From Chloroflexota bacterium (GTDB lineage Bacteria > Chloroflexota > Dehalococcoidia > Dehalococcoidales > UBA2162): a stretch of DNA of 9,085 bases. Shown in pieces: positions 8,187 to 9,085 of this stretch. The position numbers and the translations under genes are program-made. The notes under the pieces are model-generated. The model was not told the DNA's origin and searched no databases. It worked only from the letters and a program-made list of their open reading frames with translations. How positions within the stretch are numbered: position 1 is the first letter of the stretch; the number at the start of each line of letters is the position of its first letter. Where the stretch lies: assembly GCA_016193545.1 (NCBI GenBank), contig JACPSA010000157.1, positions 1 to 9,085 on the forward strand, in the 5' to 3' direction.

Positions 8187-8339
8187 TGTCATTCTGAGGA
8201 GTCCTTCGGCTGAAGGACGACGAAGAATCTCAGGGTGGGGCTGGCGATACAAAGATAATCCTCACCACCTCGAAGAGTCTTCGACCTGAGACCCTTCGCG
8301 GAGTTTACACTGAACGAAGTGAATGTGCTCAGGGTGACA
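8187..8339. repeat. Palindromic intergenic repeat element (REP or MITE-like)
   Basis: The 153-base stretch is bounded by imperfect inverted ends, TGTCATTCTGAG (8187-8198) and CTCAGGGTGACA (8328-8339), matching at 10 of 12 positions. It seems to be two related stem units. In the left unit, 8189-8198 can pair with 8229-8238, with a perfect 7-base-pair hairpin inside (GTCCTTC 8201-8207 with GAAGGAC 8212-8218). In the right unit, CCTGAG (8285-8290) pairs with CTCAGG (8328-8333). A further hairpin, TCGAAG/CTTCGA, spans 8270-8284 between the units. CTCAGGGTG occurs twice in direct orientation (8229-8237 and 8328-8336). There is no open frame of note, so if mobile it would need a transposase in trans. 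The phrase CATTCTGAG...GAAGAATCTCAGG resembles dispersed intergenic repeats I have met in other bacterial genomes, but I cannot search here. Confidence 0.7.
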
Positions 8340-8378
8340 GGAGGACGTCACTTTTGATACAAGACCGTTCACCTTATC

Positions 8379-8407
8379 CTGACTCAAGTAAAGAGATATG
8401 ATATAAT
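8379..8407 (+). promoter_or_regulatory. Extended -10 promoter of ruvB
   Basis: A perfect -10 hexamer TATAAT (8402-8407) is preceded by TG at 8399-8400, the extended -10 motif. Seventeen bases upstream is CTGACT (8379-8384), 4 of 6 matches to TTGACA. The start point should be near 8414, leaving a leader of about 25 nt that carries the ribosome binding site. No LexA-type operator is evident around it, although ruvB is under SOS control in some bacteria. Confidence 0.82.
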
Positions 8408-8423
8408 AGCTCATCGATTATTT

Positions 8424-8430
8424 AGAGGTG
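8424..8430 (+). promoter_or_regulatory. Ribosome binding site that fixes the ruvB start
   Basis: AGAGGTG (8424-8430) is a good Shine-Dalgarno sequence ending 8 bases before the ATA at 8439. Its ideal spacing is the main sequence evidence that translation begins at this non-standard codon. The GTG within it (8428) is in another frame and stops after four codons at TAG (8440-8442). Confidence 0.75.
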
Positions 8431-8438
8431 AAGCTAAA

Positions 8439-9085
8439 ATAGCTCGTATCGTATCGGGGAAAACCAACCCTGAAGACGCCACACTGGATACCAGCCTGCG
8501 TCCACGCTCTCTTGACGATTTCATCGGGCAGAATAAGGTTAAGGAAAACCTGAGCATAGCCATCGCCGCCGCCAAAGGCAGAGGTGAGCCTCTCGACCAC
8601 CTGTTACTCTATGGACCCGCCGGACTGGGTAAGACAACCTTGGCTTATATCATCGCCGCCGAGATGCAGGTTAACATCAGGATTACCTCCGGCCCGGCGA
8701 TAGAACGCAGCGGCGACCTGGCTGCCATTTTAACCAACCTGCGCAGTCAGGATATCCTCTTTATCGATGAAATCCACCGCCTCAACCGAACCGTAGAAGA
8801 AGTATTATATCCCGCGATGGAAGACTTTGCTCTGGACCTGGTCATCGGCAAGGGCGCCGGCGCCAAAAGCCTGCGTTTGAACCTGCCAGCCTTTACCTTA
8901 ATCGGCGCCACCACCCGCTTTGCCATGCTCAGCGCGCCCCTCCGCGACCGGTTCGGCGCTATTTATCGTCTCGATTTCTATGACCAGGCATCAATCGAAA
9001 CAATCCTCAAACGCTCCGCCCGCATCCTCGGCATCAAAGCTGAAACCGGTGGGCTGGAGGAAATCGCCCGCCGGGCTAGAGGCAC
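8439..9085 (+). CDS. ruvB: Holliday junction branch migration ATPase RuvB, N-terminal two thirds (partial; apparent ATA start)
   Basis: RuvB is the hexameric AAA+ motor that drives branch migration of Holliday junctions with RuvA, in recombination repair. The window holds 215 codons of a protein usually near 340 residues. Taking the ATA as residue 1, the N-terminus reads (M)ARIVSGKTNPED, followed by LRPRSLDDFIGQ (20-31), both typical of the family. Walker A is GPAGLGKTT (59-67), where most members have GPPGLGKT. Walker B is ILFIDEIH (106-113, D110 and E111). Sensor 1 is in LIGATTR (154-160). The arginine finger is in APLRDRFG (166-173). Sensor 2 and the winged-helix DNA-binding domain lie beyond the window. 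No in-frame ATG, GTG or TTG exists near the expected start. The first in-frame ATG is codon 76, after Walker A, which would destroy the enzyme. An AUA start, or a base error in an ATG, is the likely explanation. The gene has its own promoter downstream of the rpoBC terminator. Confidence 0.93.
   Translation, partial: MARIVSGKTNPEDATLDTSLRPRSLDDFIGQNKVKENLSIAIAAAKGRGEPLDHLLLYGPAGLGKTTLAYIIAAEMQVNIRITSGPAIERSGDLAAILTNLRSQDILFIDEIHRLNRTVEEVLYPAMEDFALDLVIGKGAGAKSLRLNLPAFTLIGATTRFAMLSAPLRDRFGAIYRLDFYDQASIETILKRSARILGIKAETGGLEEIARRARG

Noticed and set aside
8187..8339. CRISPR repeats or a tRNA as an explanation for the structured intergenic stretch
   Set aside because: There are no regularly spaced identical repeats and no cloverleaf or anticodon arm. 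The pairing pattern is that of paired palindromic units.
8418..8600. Minus-strand frame of 60 codons over the ruvB start
   Set aside because: It overlaps the conserved RuvB N-terminus on the other strand, and no promoter or ribosome binding site is seen for it.

Overview
This window carries the rpoB-rpoC transcription unit of a bacterium. It is flanked upstream by the last 35 codons of a dephospho-CoA kinase gene (coaE) and downstream by the first two thirds of ruvB, the Holliday junction motor. All genes read on the plus strand. The RNA polymerase subunits lack the large inserts known from the E. coli enzyme. They carry other inserts of the kind seen in actinobacteria, Deinococcus-Thermus and Chloroflexota. 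My best guess is Chloroflexota, probably Dehalococcoidia. This rests on remembered sequence style and gene context, not on a search.

Layout: 1-107 is the end of coaE. A near-consensus housekeeping promoter (-35 TTGACA, 17-base spacer, extended -10 TAGTAT) is embedded in the last coaE codons and starts a leader of about 170 nt. rpoB (296-4117) and rpoC (4110-8063) overlap by 8 bases and are probably translationally coupled. A strong intrinsic terminator (8103-8142) closes the unit. The 375-base gap between rpoC and ruvB also holds a palindromic repeat (8187-8339), which looks like a REP or MITE-type dispersed element, and an extended -10 promoter (8379-8407) for ruvB. ruvB runs off the window end.

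The two large genes encode the catalytic beta and beta' subunits of RNA polymerase. All key residues are present: the beta' NADFDGD triad, both zinc sites, bridge helix and trigger loop, and the beta lysines of the active centre. The usual upstream neighbours (rplK-rplA-rplJ-rplL) are absent, so rpoBC has its own promoter here.

The most unusual signal is at ruvB. The conserved N-terminus, a well-placed ribosome binding site and a promoter all point to a start at 8439, but the codon there is ATA. No ATG, GTG or TTG is available in frame nearby. Other points are two substitutions in the otherwise near-invariant rifampicin region of beta (positions equivalent to E. coli L533 and G536), a beta insertion of roughly 70-90 residues, and a long coiled-coil insertion in beta'. 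I did not see a mobile gene cluster, CRISPR array, RNA gene or undescribed multi-gene system.
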